A DNA stretch of 64,000 bases from Streptomyces sp. DI166 (GCF_900091315.1 NZ_FLSP01000017.1:43307-107306), one strand, 5' to 3'; shown: positions 40,869-50,048, counted from the first letter of the stretch. Numbers and translations are program-made. Notes: generated from the letters alone by a model not told the origin.

Positions 40869-41756
40869 ATGGACACTCCTCTCGCCACCGTGTTCCTCCC
40901 GCTCGCCCTCGCCGTCATCATGTTCGGCCTGGGGCTGTCCCTGACGGTGGACGACTTCCGGCGGGTGCGGCGCCACCCCCGGGCCGTTGTCGTGGCGATG
41001 TCCTGCCAGCTCCTTCTCCTGCCCGGCGCGTGCCTGGGGCTCGTCCTCGCCTTCGGTCTCTCCCCCGTGCTCGCGGTCGGCATGATGCTGCTGGCCGCGT
41101 CGCCCGGCGGGACGACGGCCAACCTGTACAGCCATCTCTTCGGCGGCGACGTGGCGTTGAACGTCACGCTCACGGCGGTCAACGCGCTCCTGGCCGTGGT
41201 GACGCTGCCGATCATCACGAACCTCGCCCTCGACTACTTCGAACCGGACATCGGGGAGAAGAGCATGGGGTTGCAGTTCGGCAAGGTTCTGCAGGTGTTC
41301 GCCCTGGTTCTGGTGCCGGTGGCGATCGGGCTCACCGTGCGCCGCCGCTCGCCCGATTTCGCGGGGCGCACGGACCGCCCGGTCCGGATCCTGTCGGTCG
41401 CCGTGCTCGTCCTGATCATCACCGGGGCGGTGGTGGCCGAGCGGGACAACATCGGCGGCTACGTCACGGACGTGGGGCCGACGGCGGTGGTGTTCTGCGC
41501 GCTGAGCCTTGCCATCGGGTACGCGGTACCGCGGATGGCGCGGCTGGACAAGCGCCAGTCCATCGCCTGCTCCATGGAGATCGGCGTGCACAACAGCGCC
41601 ATCGCCATGACGCTGGCCATCAGCGTGCTCGGCAGCGTCAGCCTGGCCGTTCCGGCCGCCGTCTACGGCGTCCTCATGAACCCCGTCGCCGCCCTCGGGG
41701 GGCTGCTGATGACCCGCGGCACCCGCCGGGCCGAGCGGGCCGCCGCTCCACTCTGA
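40869..41756 (+). CDS. Bile acid:sodium symporter (BASS) family transporter
   Basis: The 295-residue protein has nine to ten membrane segments and BASS features such as MLLAASPGGTTANLYSHLFGGDVALNVTL, the unwound sodium-site region, and EIGVHNSAIAMTLA in the second half. BASS proteins co-transport Na+ with organic anions such as keto acids, pantoate or sterol acids. ATG 40869 was chosen because it directly precedes the first membrane helix; the 35 codons upstream are Arg/His-rich. The promoter at 40730 supports a single-gene unit. Confidence 0.85.
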   Translation: MDTPLATVFLPLALAVIMFGLGLSLTVDDFRRVRRHPRAVVVAMSCQLLLLPGACLGLVLAFGLSPVLAVGMMLLAASPGGTTANLYSHLFGGDVALNVTLTAVNALLAVVTLPIITNLALDYFEPDIGEKSMGLQFGKVLQVFALVLVPVAIGLTVRRRSPDFAGRTDRPVRILSVAVLVLIITGAVVAERDNIGGYVTDVGPTAVVFCALSLAIGYAVPRMARLDKRQSIACSMEIGVHNSAIAMTLAISVLGSVSLAVPAAVYGVLMNPVAALGGLLMTRGTRRAERAAAPL

Positions 41757-41845
41757 CCGGAACCGGGGCCACCCGCCCCAGGGGCCCCTCGCGTCGGCGA
41801 GCGGTTACAGTGCCAGGGACGGCAGCCTGGCTTGTGAGGGGTAGC

Positions 41846-43066
41846 GTGACCGACACCAGCGACACCCGACCCGCCGACGGCGCGGCGGCCCAAGCCCCAC
41901 GCCCACGCAGCCGGGTGCTCCGCCTGATGCGCTACCTCCCGCTGATCACACCCGTCCTGCTGTGGGCGGTGCCGTGCGGGATGCTCCTCCACACCGGCCA
42001 GGACTGGCCGCTGCCGGTCACGCTCATCGGCACGGTCCTGTTCGCCCTCGGCCTCGTCGGTATGCCGTACGCCATGATGCGCGGGCACGGCCGACGGCAG
42101 GAGGACCGGTCGGCGATCATCGGTGACACCCTGCTGGGCGGGAGCTGGGTCCTGTTCACCTGGACGGTTCTGCTCGGCGTTCCGGCGCGCATCGCCCTGA
42201 CCGTGGCCGGTGTGGGGGAAGGCCAGGACCGCGCGCGCATCGTCACCTGGGCCGTCCTCGCCGTAACGGCCCTGCTGCTCGCCTGGGGGTACGCCGAGGC
42301 CCGCCGCGTCCCCCGGGTCCGCCGAGTCGAGGTGCGACTTCCGCGCCTGGGCGCCGGGTTGGACGGACTGCGCGTCGCCCTCATCACCGACACGCACTAT
42401 GGCCCGCTGGACCGCGCGCGGTGGTCGGCCCGGGTGTGCGAGAAGGTGAACGCCCTCGACGCCGACCTGGTCTGCCACACCGGCGACATCGCGGACGGTA
42501 CGGCCGAACGCCGCCGCGCCCAGGCCGCCCCGCTCGGCACCGTGCGGGCCACCCACGCGCGGGTCTACGTCACCGGAAACCACGAGTACTACAGCGAGGC
42601 CCAGGGCTGGGTCGACCTGATGGACGAGCTGGGCTGGGAGCCCCTGCGCAACCGGCACCTGCTGCTCGAACGCGGCGGCGACACCCTGGTGGTCGCCGGT
42701 GTGGACGACGTCACCGCCGAGTCCTCCGGGCTGGCCGGACACGGCGCGCACCTCGCCGGGGCCCTGCGGGGCGCCGACGCCGACCACCCCGTACTCCTCC
42801 TGGCGCACCAGCCCAAGTTCGTCGACGAGGCGGCGGCAGGCGGCGTGGACCTCCAGCTCTCCGGCCACACGCACGGCGGCCAGATCTGGCCCTTCCACTA
42901 CCTGGTGCGGCTGGACCAGCCCGCGCTCGCGGGACTGACCCGCCACGGCGATCGCACCCTCCTCTACACGAGCCGCGGCACCGGTTTCTGGGGCCCGCCC
43001 TTCCGGGTCTTCGCCCCCAGCGAGATCACCCTGCTCGTGCTCCGGTCACCGCGGCGCGCGGCGTAG
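41846..43066 (+). CDS. Membrane-anchored metallophosphoesterase
   Basis: This 406-residue protein has four N-terminal membrane segments (about residues 28-150) followed by a calcineurin-like phosphoesterase domain. The motifs are DTHYG (D-x-H), HTGDIADG (GD), TGNHEYY (GNHE) and SGHTHGGQ (GHTH), all metal ligands intact. It resembles YkuE/YaeI-type enzymes acting on membrane phospholipid-like substrates. GTG 41846 follows GAGGGG by five bases. Its last codons and stop form part of the 45-bp repeat. Confidence 0.85.
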   Translation: MTDTSDTRPADGAAAQAPRPRSRVLRLMRYLPLITPVLLWAVPCGMLLHTGQDWPLPVTLIGTVLFALGLVGMPYAMMRGHGRRQEDRSAIIGDTLLGGSWVLFTWTVLLGVPARIALTVAGVGEGQDRARIVTWAVLAVTALLLAWGYAEARRVPRVRRVEVRLPRLGAGLDGLRVALITDTHYGPLDRARWSARVCEKVNALDADLVCHTGDIADGTAERRRAQAAPLGTVRATHARVYVTGNHEYYSEAQGWVDLMDELGWEPLRNRHLLLERGGDTLVVAGVDDVTAESSGLAGHGAHLAGALRGADADHPVLLLAHQPKFVDEAAAGGVDLQLSGHTHGGQIWPFHYLVRLDQPALAGLTRHGDRTLLYTSRGTGFWGPPFRVFAPSEITLLVLRSPRRAA

Positions 43067-43172
43067 CGACGGCACTACGACGGGCTCCGGTCACCGCAGC
43101 GCACGGCTAGCAACGGCACTAGGACGGGCTCCGGTCACCGCGGCGCGCGGCGTAGCGACGGCACTACGACGG
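43039..43172. repeat. Three tandem copies of a 45-bp unit joining two convergent genes
   Basis: Units begin GCTCCGGTCACCGC at 43039, 43084 and 43128 (the middle one is 44 bases after a deletion). Copies 1 and 3 are identical through GACGGCACTACGACGG; copy 2 has several substitutions. Copy 1 carries the last codons and stop of the phosphoesterase, copy 3 carries the stop of the AI-2E gene (43164-43166). Each unit contains CGTAG-8-CTACG, a small inverted repeat. Confidence 0.9.
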
Positions 43173-44300
43173 CAGGGCGGCACCGGGCATCGGCTCGCCG
43201 TCGTCCTCCGGTTCGCCGTCGTCCTCCGGCTCCGCCGGTGGCTCGGCGAGTTGCTCGCGTACGTAGCCCCAGACCACCGCGATCAGGGCCGTGACCGGGA
43301 CGGCGAGGAGGCTGCCGACGATGCCGGCCATGTTGCCGCCGAGCGTCACCGCCAGGAGGATCACGGCGGCGTGCAGGCCGAGACCCCGGCTCTGGATCAT
43401 GGGCTGGAACACATTGCCCTCCAGTTGCTGCACGACCACGATGATGGCGAGCACGATCAGCGCGTCGGTCAGGCCGTTGGACACCAGGGCGATGAGGACC
43501 GCGACGAGACCGGCGAACAGCGCGCCCACGATCGGTACGAACGCGGTGACGAACGTCAGCACCGCGAGCGGCAGCACCAGCGGCACGTCGAGGATCCACA
43601 GGCCGATCCCGATCAGCACGGCGTCGATGAGGCCGACGGCGGCCTGGGAGCGGACGAACGAGCCCAGGGTGTTCCAACCGCGCGCGGCGACGGTGGGGAT
43701 GTCGGTGGCGAGGCGGCCGGGCAGCTGACGGGAGAGCCAGGGCAGGAACCGCGGCCCGTCCTTGAGGAAGAAGAACATCAGGAACAGGGCCAGTACGGCG
43801 GTGATCACGCCGTTGACGACAGTGTTCACTCCCGACACCAGGGCGCTGACGGCACTCCCCAGCCCCTCCTGCGCCCGGTCCACCCCACTGTCGAAGGCCC
43901 GGTCGATCTCGGCGTGACCGATGTTCAGCGGCGGGCCCGCGGCCCACTCCCGAAGCCGCTGCACACCCTCGACCACGCCGTCGGTCAGCTCCCCCGACTG
44001 CGACGCCACCGGAACCGCGATCAACGCCACGACGCCTGCGGCGACGAGCAGGAACAGGACGGTCACCAGCCCCGCGGCGAGGGCCGGCGGCCACCCTCGC
44101 CTCCGCAGGAACCGCGTCGGCGGCCAGGTCAACGTGGTCAGCAACAGACCGAGGGTCAGCGGCCACACCACCGACCACATCCTGTCGAGCAGCCAGAGAG
44201 CCACGGCGACCGCGACCAAAACCAACAGCAACTCGGCGCACACACGCGCCGATATGTGCAACGCGGCACGAGACTTCGCCGCACTCACTTTCGCAGGCAT
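43164..44300 (-). CDS. AI-2E family transporter (PerM/TqsA-like)
   Basis: The 378-residue protein has seven or eight membrane segments and the family's conserved region FLMFFFLKDGPRFLPWL and the C-terminal VVVQQLEGNVFQPMIQSRGL. Family members export small molecules or act as Na+/H+ antiporters; the substrate is unknown. ATG 44300 has AAGG eight bases upstream; a GTG three codons earlier is possible. The C-terminus is acidic with a repeated EDDGEPEDDGEP, matching a short internal DNA duplication. Confidence 0.85.
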   Translation of the reverse strand: MPAKVSAAKSRAALHISARVCAELLLVLVAVAVALWLLDRMWSVVWPLTLGLLLTTLTWPPTRFLRRRGWPPALAAGLVTVLFLLVAAGVVALIAVPVASQSGELTDGVVEGVQRLREWAAGPPLNIGHAEIDRAFDSGVDRAQEGLGSAVSALVSGVNTVVNGVITAVLALFLMFFFLKDGPRFLPWLSRQLPGRLATDIPTVAARGWNTLGSFVRSQAAVGLIDAVLIGIGLWILDVPLVLPLAVLTFVTAFVPIVGALFAGLVAVLIALVSNGLTDALIVLAIIVVVQQLEGNVFQPMIQSRGLGLHAAVILLAVTLGGNMAGIVGSLLAVPVTALIAVVWGYVREQLAEPPAEPEDDGEPEDDGEPMPGAALPS

Positions 44301-44355
44301 GGGGCACACCTTATGGGGCGGTGCCGGAGGGGCACCCCGCTCCTGCGGGGCCGCA

Positions 44356-46113
44356 CTAGATCCGCTCGGCGGCCGCCAGGAGGCTCGGCGGAAGGTACGG
44401 GGACTCGACGCGTATGTCCCAGCCCCGTCGGCGGGCGTGGCAGGTCAGGGCGAGGATGTTCAGGTCGAGGGAGCCGTCCGCGTCGTCGACGCGGTCGGCG
44501 ACGCTGTAGTAGTCACGGTGGGCCTCCAGCGCGTCCAGCAGGGCGAGGTTGAAGCTCTCCTCGTCGCCCTCCACCAGCTGCGAGAGCAGTACGGCGGGCG
44601 GCATGGCGAAGCCCCAGTCCTTGGCCCGCTCCGCCTGCTGCAGCGCACGCTCCGCGGCGCCTTCGGGGTCATCGCCCTTCAGGTAGGCGTGCAGGGCCTG
44701 CCGGTACTGGGTGAACGCGGAACCGTCCGCGTCGGCGTGGTTGGGACCGGCGAGCACCAGCGGCGCCAGGTCCTCGCGTACGCCGGTGATGAGGGCGAGG
44801 TTCGTACCGATGTGCCAGGCGTAGGCGCCCGCCGCGTCGTTCCGCACGGCCGTGTAGCGGAGCTCGCGGCCGTCGACCGTCACCTCGACCTCGGTGCCGG
44901 GCTCGGCCATGGCGATACGGAACAGGGCGCCCGCGGCCTGGGAGCCCAGGCGGAGGTGCCCGAGCTGGGCGTCTGTCACGTCCGAGGAGACCGCGGACCG
45001 CCAGGTGAAGAGATGGGCCTGGTGAGCCATGACATCACTGAGCGCCCGCACGCTGAGCGGCTCACCGTCGACGGGGGTGAGCGCCTCCATGACGCGCTTC
45101 TGGTCCCGCGCGTCGAGTTCCTCGCTCTCCTGCCACTCGCGGGACGGGCGTTCCACGACGACGGGGCCTGCGGCAATAGCGGCGACCGCGTCGCGCCGCC
45201 GGTTCCGGCCGAACGGGCCGACCCGCGGACCGCGGGACTCGAATCCGCTGATCAGCGCGTGCGGCAGATACTCGGTGCGCACGGCCGGCTCCCAGCCGAG
45301 CGTCCGGTACGCGAGCGCGGTCAGGGCAAGGGGGACCAACGGCAGGAGATGACGCGGGTCGGCCGACGAACCGTGCAGCGTCCGGTGCCGGTCGAGGAGG
45401 TCGGCCAGCCCGTCGTCGAAGCCCTTGCGGTCCTCTGCGGCCAGGGCCCGCAGTGTCTGCAGGGCCACGCTGTGAGGGCGGTCCAGGAGGGGCTCCCCGA
45501 TCTCCTGAGCACGGGCTTGGATCCGGCCCAGGGCCGCGTCGACGGCGGCGATCTTGGCCTGGGCGTTCGGCGGATACTCCTCGTCGTCGCCGGTGTCGTC
45601 CAGGACTACGGCCATGAACCCCGTGGCGAGTTCCCCGGCCGGCGTCCCCTGCGCCCCCTCGGCGAACTTCTCCCGCGCGAAGTGGAAGGCCTCGCCGTGC
45701 CACTTCGCCTTGTCCCGCAGGACGGTCAGACACAGCGCGTCGATCCACTCGCCGGGCGTGACCCTGTCCTCCGGGGCGTCCGAGCCGGGGTCGTAGCCCA
45801 TGCCGAAGTTCACGTAGTCCAACGTGACTTGGAAGCTGCAGTGCGGGTGGTACGCGGCGTAGGCGACCGCACCGGCCGCCGCTTCGGAGGCGTCCTTGAG
45901 GACGGCTCTGGCCTCCGCCGTGTCGAGGTCGGGTGTCGCGACGGACAGGGCGCCCAAGTAGCCGAGGAACTCCTCGGCTATCGACTGCCATTCGTACACG
46001 GCCATCCGGTCCGCCCTCGACATGGACCTCACCAGACGTCCGATGCGATTGGCGAAGTCCTCACGTGCCGCCGACACGGCCGCCTCGCCCACCTGGTGAC
46101 GCTCAATCCGCAC
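44356..46113 (-). CDS. Imm49-family immunity protein
   Basis: This 585-residue soluble protein resembles immunity 49 family proteins common in Streptomyces. Regions such as AAYHPHCSFQVTLDYVNFGM, KWHGEAFHFAREKF and the repeated KDWGFAMPPAVLLSQL are typical. Imm49 is predicted to protect against polymorphic toxins; there is no direct biochemical evidence in the sequence. GTG 46113 follows AAGGAG by eight bases. No toxin gene is adjacent, so it is an orphan here. Confidence 0.7.
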   Translation of the reverse strand: MRIERHQVGEAAVSAAREDFANRIGRLVRSMSRADRMAVYEWQSIAEEFLGYLGALSVATPDLDTAEARAVLKDASEAAAGAVAYAAYHPHCSFQVTLDYVNFGMGYDPGSDAPEDRVTPGEWIDALCLTVLRDKAKWHGEAFHFAREKFAEGAQGTPAGELATGFMAVVLDDTGDDEEYPPNAQAKIAAVDAALGRIQARAQEIGEPLLDRPHSVALQTLRALAAEDRKGFDDGLADLLDRHRTLHGSSADPRHLLPLVPLALTALAYRTLGWEPAVRTEYLPHALISGFESRGPRVGPFGRNRRRDAVAAIAAGPVVVERPSREWQESEELDARDQKRVMEALTPVDGEPLSVRALSDVMAHQAHLFTWRSAVSSDVTDAQLGHLRLGSQAAGALFRIAMAEPGTEVEVTVDGRELRYTAVRNDAAGAYAWHIGTNLALITGVREDLAPLVLAGPNHADADGSAFTQYRQALHAYLKGDDPEGAAERALQQAERAKDWGFAMPPAVLLSQLVEGDEESFNLALLDALEAHRDYYSVADRVDDADGSLDLNILALTCHARRRGWDIRVESPYLPPSLLAAAERI

Positions 46114-46212
46114 GATTCCCACTCCTTGATCGAATCTGTGCGCCAGCCTAGGCGAGGGGTCTGACATTGGCCTCCTCCTCCGGGAGGTGAAGTCACGGAG
46201 GACGGGTCGGGT

Positions 46213-46638
46213 TCAGTGGCCCACTTGGCGGTGGGCGAAGCGGGCGAGTTGCTCGGCGGCGCCGGGGGGCATGCTGTCCACCGCGTTGTCCGGCAGGGCC
46301 AGGATGACGGTGCGCAATGAGCCCGCAAGGTCCGGGAACACGGCCCAGGACGACTCCGGAACGCTCACCACGGCGAACAACAGGTCACCCTCGTAGAAGT
46401 AGGCATCGAGCAAGGGCTCGTCGAGCAGCAGGCGCACCGCGAGGGGAAGCACGAACGGCAGACCTACCTGCTGCGACACGAGGGTGCGCAGATCCGCCGG
46501 TGTGAGCTCCCCGAGGCGCATCCGCCGCAGCGCATGCACCTTGCGCACCAAGGGGGTTGCCTCCGAGGCGGCCGACTCCTCCCAGCGGGGCGGGTCGAGT
46601 TCGTCGAGCGTGCGGTCGAGGTGCAGCAGGCGGTTCAT
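46213..46638 (-). CDS. CdiI-like immunity protein
   Basis: The 141-residue protein has the LGELTPADLRTLVSQQVGLP motif followed by FVLPLAVRLLLDEPLLDAYF and YEGDLL, matching the contact-dependent-inhibition immunity family. Such proteins neutralise a matching toxin. No CdiA/toxin is nearby. ATG 46638 is chosen because upstream sequence in the frame is Arg/Gly-rich and overlaps the zinc-ribbon gene. It is eight bases after that gene's stop, so co-transcribed. Confidence 0.7.
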   Translation of the reverse strand: MNRLLHLDRTLDELDPPRWEESAASEATPLVRKVHALRRMRLGELTPADLRTLVSQQVGLPFVLPLAVRLLLDEPLLDAYFYEGDLLFAVVSVPESSWAVFPDLAGSLRTVILALPDNAVDSMPPGAAEQLARFAHRQVGH

Positions 46639-46646
46639 GGCAGCGG

Positions 46647-47018
46647 TCAATCCATCAGCGGAGTCAGCGGATCCGGCCTGGACAGCGCCTCGGACAGCGC
46701 GAGTCCCTCCCTCGCGGCGACCGTCCGGCGTACCCGGACTTCGGCTCGTGTCCGCGGGCGGTACTTGGGCTCCTTGCCGCACCCGCACGCCGTCCGCCCT
46801 TCGTAACGCAGCCCCTCCCCCAACACCGCTGCCACGGCCGCCCACTTACGGACATCACGCCTGCGCGGCGGAGCGAAGTCGTGGCCTGCGCAGGTGAGGG
46901 GGCCGGAACAATTGGGGCACATGTGCTCCCGCCGCGGATCGGCATGCCGCTTGAAGCTGACACGGCACGACAGGCAGGCGTAATGCAGCTTGTAGGAGGC
47001 CATGGCGTAGACGCACAT
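46647..47018 (-). CDS. Small zinc-ribbon protein
   Basis: The 123-residue protein has two CxxC pairs (YACLSC and MCPNC) 16 residues apart, a zinc-ribbon, then ACGCG in the middle and an Arg-rich tail. It may bind nucleic acid or another protein; I do not recognise a family. There is no Shine-Dalgarno sequence; TACAGT lies six bases before ATG 47018 (47025-47030 on this strand), the layout of leaderless transcripts. ATG 47003 is an alternative. Confidence 0.6.
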   Translation of the reverse strand: MCVYAMASYKLHYACLSCRVSFKRHADPRREHMCPNCSGPLTCAGHDFAPPRRRDVRKWAAVAAVLGEGLRYEGRTACGCGKEPKYRPRTRAEVRVRRTVAAREGLALSEALSRPDPLTPLMD

Positions 47019-47038
47019 CCGAGCACTGTAACGGGCAG

Positions 47039-47551
47039 TCAGTGACGGTACCGATCGAATATCTCCTGGCTGTCAGGAGTGAAGGTCCACTGGCCCAGAG
47101 CCCGTCGCAGCTCGGGCTCGGTCAGCCAGCCGTGCCAGGACACCTCACCGGGGTCGGGGGTGCCGGTCTGCGAAAGCTCGGCATCGCACACGCCGAGCCA
47201 ATGCGGGCTCAGCCCGCGCCGGTTGAGGAACTTGAACCGGAAGCGCACCGGCGCCGACATCCCCAGCTCCTCGGCCAGTTCGCGCGCGGCGGCCTGCTCG
47301 TAGGACTCGCCGACACCCGCCGCTCCCCCGATCCCGAGTTCGTAGTGGCCTGGGAAGCGGGACAGTTGATCGGCACGTCGATGGACCAGGTAGCGGGCGT
47401 GCTCGTCGCGGCACACCGTCACGCCGATCCGGTGCAGCCAGTTCTCTCTGACAGCCTGCCTCCGGCTGACCACCCCGAGTACCCGGTCTGCCGCGTCGAC
47501 GCGTTCCACGAGTTCGTCCACGACGGACAGCCTCGCAGGACCCACTGACAT
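47039..47551 (-). CDS. NUDIX hydrolase
   Basis: This 170-residue NUDIX protein has the box as GAAGVGESYEQAAARELAEELGM, fitting Gx5Ex7REUxEExGU with the catalytic Glu residues present. The N-terminal HRIGVTVCRDEHARYLVHRRA resembles IPP-isomerase-like NUDIX proteins. It hydrolyses a nucleoside diphosphate-X compound of unknown identity. It lies 21 bases before the zinc-ribbon gene's start region on the same strand. Confidence 0.8.
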   Translation of the reverse strand: MSVGPARLSVVDELVERVDAADRVLGVVSRRQAVRENWLHRIGVTVCRDEHARYLVHRRADQLSRFPGHYELGIGGAAGVGESYEQAAARELAEELGMSAPVRFRFKFLNRRGLSPHWLGVCDAELSQTGTPDPGEVSWHGWLTEPELRRALGQWTFTPDSQEIFDRYRH

Positions 47552-47566
47552 CGTCGCGACGCCCGG

Positions 47567-47869
47567 TTAGTCGTCCCCGGCCGGCGGCGCCTCCGTCGAC
47601 ATCCCCACGACCGTCCCGTTCCCCGAGAAGATCACGCCCGGCTTCTCGGGGGCCTGGTTCAGGACCCACAGGCCCAGCAGGGTCGCCAGGGTGAAGACGA
47701 CCGCGATCAGGACCGCGAGGACGAGGCGGCGGCGTCGTTCGCGGCGGCGCCATTCGCCGCGTGCCGTGCGGTAGACGTCGGGGTCGGGAGCGGCCTGGAC
47801 GCCGTCGGCGAGGGCGGCAAGCGCCTCGCGGAGTTCCTGTTCCGTGCGGTCCGCACCGGTGTTGTTCAT
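47567..47869 (-). CDS. Small membrane protein, putative anti-sigma partner
   Basis: The 100-residue protein has a cytoplasmic N-terminus with EQELREALAALADGV, an Arg-rich stretch RRRERRRRL, one membrane segment (VLAVLIAVVFTLATLLGLWV) and a short external tail. This topology is common for anti-sigma-like partners of SigE-family ECF factors. ATG 47869 overlaps the sigma stop by four bases (ATGA). Confidence 0.75.
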   Translation of the reverse strand: MNNTGADRTEQELREALAALADGVQAAPDPDVYRTARGEWRRRERRRRLVLAVLIAVVFTLATLLGLWVLNQAPEKPGVIFSGNGTVVGMSTEAPPAGDD

Positions 47870-48435
47870 CGCCGGGCCTCCATCGCCTGGGTCAGGGCGG
47901 CGAGGCCGCGTGAGGTGTGGGTCTTGACGGAGCCGCAGGAGATGCCCATCGCGGCGGCGATCTCGCTCTCCTTCAGTCCGAGCCAGTGGCGCAGCACGAG
48001 GGCCTCGCGCTGGCGGGCGGGCAACTGCTGGAGCGCGTCCATGAGGACGCGCTGGTCGTCGCGGAGAATCGCCGTGCTCTCGGCGGAGGCGACGAGTTCG
48101 TCGGCGGGCTTCTCCACGTGCTTGCGGACCACCTGCAGGTGCCGTATCCGCATGCGGGTCAGGTTGCAGACGGTGGAACGCAGGTAGGCCTCCGCGGCGG
48201 CGGTGTCCTTCAGGCGGCGCCACTTGCGGTAGATCTGGTAGTACGCCTCCGCGACCACGTTCTCCGGGTCGTCGGCGCCGAGCAGGACGGCGAGACGCAG
48301 CATCGACGAGTAGTGCGCCTCGAACAGGCGGGCCACCCCGGCCTCGCGCTCCGCGTCCGCCGGGTCGCTCGCCGCGGGAGGCAGGGGCACGGCGGACACC
48401 GCCGTGCCGCGCTCGGGTCTCACATGCTGTCTCAT
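47866..48435 (-). CDS. SigE-family ECF sigma factor
   Basis: The 189-residue sigma factor has region 2 (FEAHYSSMLRLAVLLGADDP) and region 4 (LPARQREALVLRHWLGLKES, followed by SVKTHTSRGLAAL). ATG 48435 overlaps the stop of the upstream sodium/solute symporter (ATGA), and its own stop overlaps the membrane partner, so transporter, sigma factor and membrane protein form one translationally coupled unit. Confidence 0.85.
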   Translation of the reverse strand: MRQHVRPERGTAVSAVPLPPAASDPADAEREAGVARLFEAHYSSMLRLAVLLGADDPENVVAEAYYQIYRKWRRLKDTAAAEAYLRSTVCNLTRMRIRHLQVVRKHVEKPADELVASAESTAILRDDQRVLMDALQQLPARQREALVLRHWLGLKESEIAAAMGISCGSVKTHTSRGLAALTQAMEARR

Positions 48436-49970
48436 GCGTTGTTGGCTCCCGTCTCGGGGTGCCGCCTGGCGAGCAGGCGTGACGGCAGGTCGGTCAGGTC
48501 GGCGCCGCGCGGGACGCCGAGGCGGCTCAGCACGAAGGTGCCGGCCACAGCCACGGTCATGTTGAGGAGCAGGGCGGCCAGTCCGGCGTAGATCTCGGGG
48601 CCGGAGCCGAGCGGCACGATCGAGGAGAACCCGCCCCGGACGACCATGGCGGTGCCCGCGAGCATGCCCACGCCCCATCCGGCCAGCAGCGCCCGCGGGT
48701 GCAGCCAGCCGGTGTACAGGCCCACGGCGACGGCCGGGAAGATCTGCAGGATCCAGACCCCGCCGAGGAGCTGGAGGTTGATCGCGTCCTGGTCGCGCAG
48801 CCCGAACACGAACGCCACCGCGCCGACCTTGGCGGTGAGGGAGACGAGCTTGGCGACCCGTACCTGGCGCTTGGGCGTGGCCGTGGGATGGACGTACTCG
48901 ACGTACACATTGCGTACGAAGCTGGTGGCGGCCGCGATGGACATCACCGCCGCGGGGACCAGCGCTCCTACGGTGATCGCGCCGAAGACCAGGCCCGCCA
49001 GCGGGGACGGCATCAGGCGGTCCACCAGCATCGGCACTGCTGCCTCGGCGCCGCCCTCGGGGGCCTGCACGCCGGTCGCGAGGGCCGCGATGCCGAGGAA
49101 GCCGAAGAGGGCGAGCAGTCCGGTCCAGGCGGGCAGGGCCACCGAGACCTTGCGCAGGGTCTCCGGGCCGTCGGCGGCGAAGCCCGCGGTCAGCACATGC
49201 GGGTACATCAGCAGGGCGAGGGCCGAGCCGAGGGCGAGGGTGGCGTAGGCCGGCTGCTGTTCCGGAGTGAGGAGGAGGGCCGGGCCTCCGAGGCGTTCGG
49301 CCGCGCCGTCGAAGACGGGGCCGGGGCCGCCGAGGCGGTCGAGGACCAGCCAGGTCACCGCGGTGAGGGAGACGAACACGGCGATGGCCTTGAGGGCCGA
49401 GATGACGGTCGGGGCGCGCAGTCCGTGCCGGTAGGTGGCGATGGCCAGGCCCGCGAAGAGGGCCACCATCAGCGCGTCCCCGGTCACGCCGCCCGGGTAC
49501 AGGCCGCCCGCCGCCAGCACGGCCCGTATGCCGAGCAGTTGCAGCGCGAGGTACGGCATGGTCGCGAGGATGCCGGTGAGCGCGACCACCAGGGCGAGCG
49601 GCGCCGAGCCGTACCGGCCGCGCACGAAGTCGGCCGCCGTGACGTAGCCGTGCCGGTTCGCGACGGTCCACAGGCGGGCGAGCAGGACGAAGGCCAGGGG
49701 GCAGACGATCACCGTGTACGGCACGGCGAAGAAGGCGGGCGCGCCGTTGCCGTAGGCGAGGCCGGGGACGGCGGCGAAGGTGTACGCGGTGAAGATCGTG
49801 CCGCCGAGCAGCAGCCAGGTCCAGACCGGGCCGAGGCTGCGGTCGGCGAGCGCCCAGCCCTCCAAGGAGGGGAGCCGGTCGGTCGGGCGCAGGCGGCGGG
49901 CGGTGACGGCGAGCAGCGACGCTCCGCCGATCACGGCGAGGAACGTCGTGGTCATGGCGCCGTCCGCCAT
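48432..49970 (-). CDS. Sodium/solute symporter (SSS family, monocarboxylate permease-like)
   Basis: The 512-residue protein has about 13 membrane helices with the SSS core (FTAYTFAAVPGLAYGNGAPA, PAAVMSIAAATSFVRNVYVE). It resembles MctP-type permeases for pyruvate, lactate or acetate. ATG 49970 has AAGGACGG seven bases upstream. Its usual partner, a DUF3311 protein, is encoded divergently on the other strand rather than in the same operon. It overlaps an ECF sigma gene. Confidence 0.8.
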   Translation of the reverse strand: MADGAMTTTFLAVIGGASLLAVTARRLRPTDRLPSLEGWALADRSLGPVWTWLLLGGTIFTAYTFAAVPGLAYGNGAPAFFAVPYTVIVCPLAFVLLARLWTVANRHGYVTAADFVRGRYGSAPLALVVALTGILATMPYLALQLLGIRAVLAAGGLYPGGVTGDALMVALFAGLAIATYRHGLRAPTVISALKAIAVFVSLTAVTWLVLDRLGGPGPVFDGAAERLGGPALLLTPEQQPAYATLALGSALALLMYPHVLTAGFAADGPETLRKVSVALPAWTGLLALFGFLGIAALATGVQAPEGGAEAAVPMLVDRLMPSPLAGLVFGAITVGALVPAAVMSIAAATSFVRNVYVEYVHPTATPKRQVRVAKLVSLTAKVGAVAFVFGLRDQDAINLQLLGGVWILQIFPAVAVGLYTGWLHPRALLAGWGVGMLAGTAMVVRGGFSSIVPLGSGPEIYAGLAALLLNMTVAVAGTFVLSRLGVPRGADLTDLPSRLLARRHPETGANNA

Positions 49971-50048
49971 GGTTCACCGTCCTTGGTGTGCAAGTGCCCT
50001 CACTCACGCAGTTGCGCGAGTCCCTCGTTCGGAGGACAGGAGACGGCG

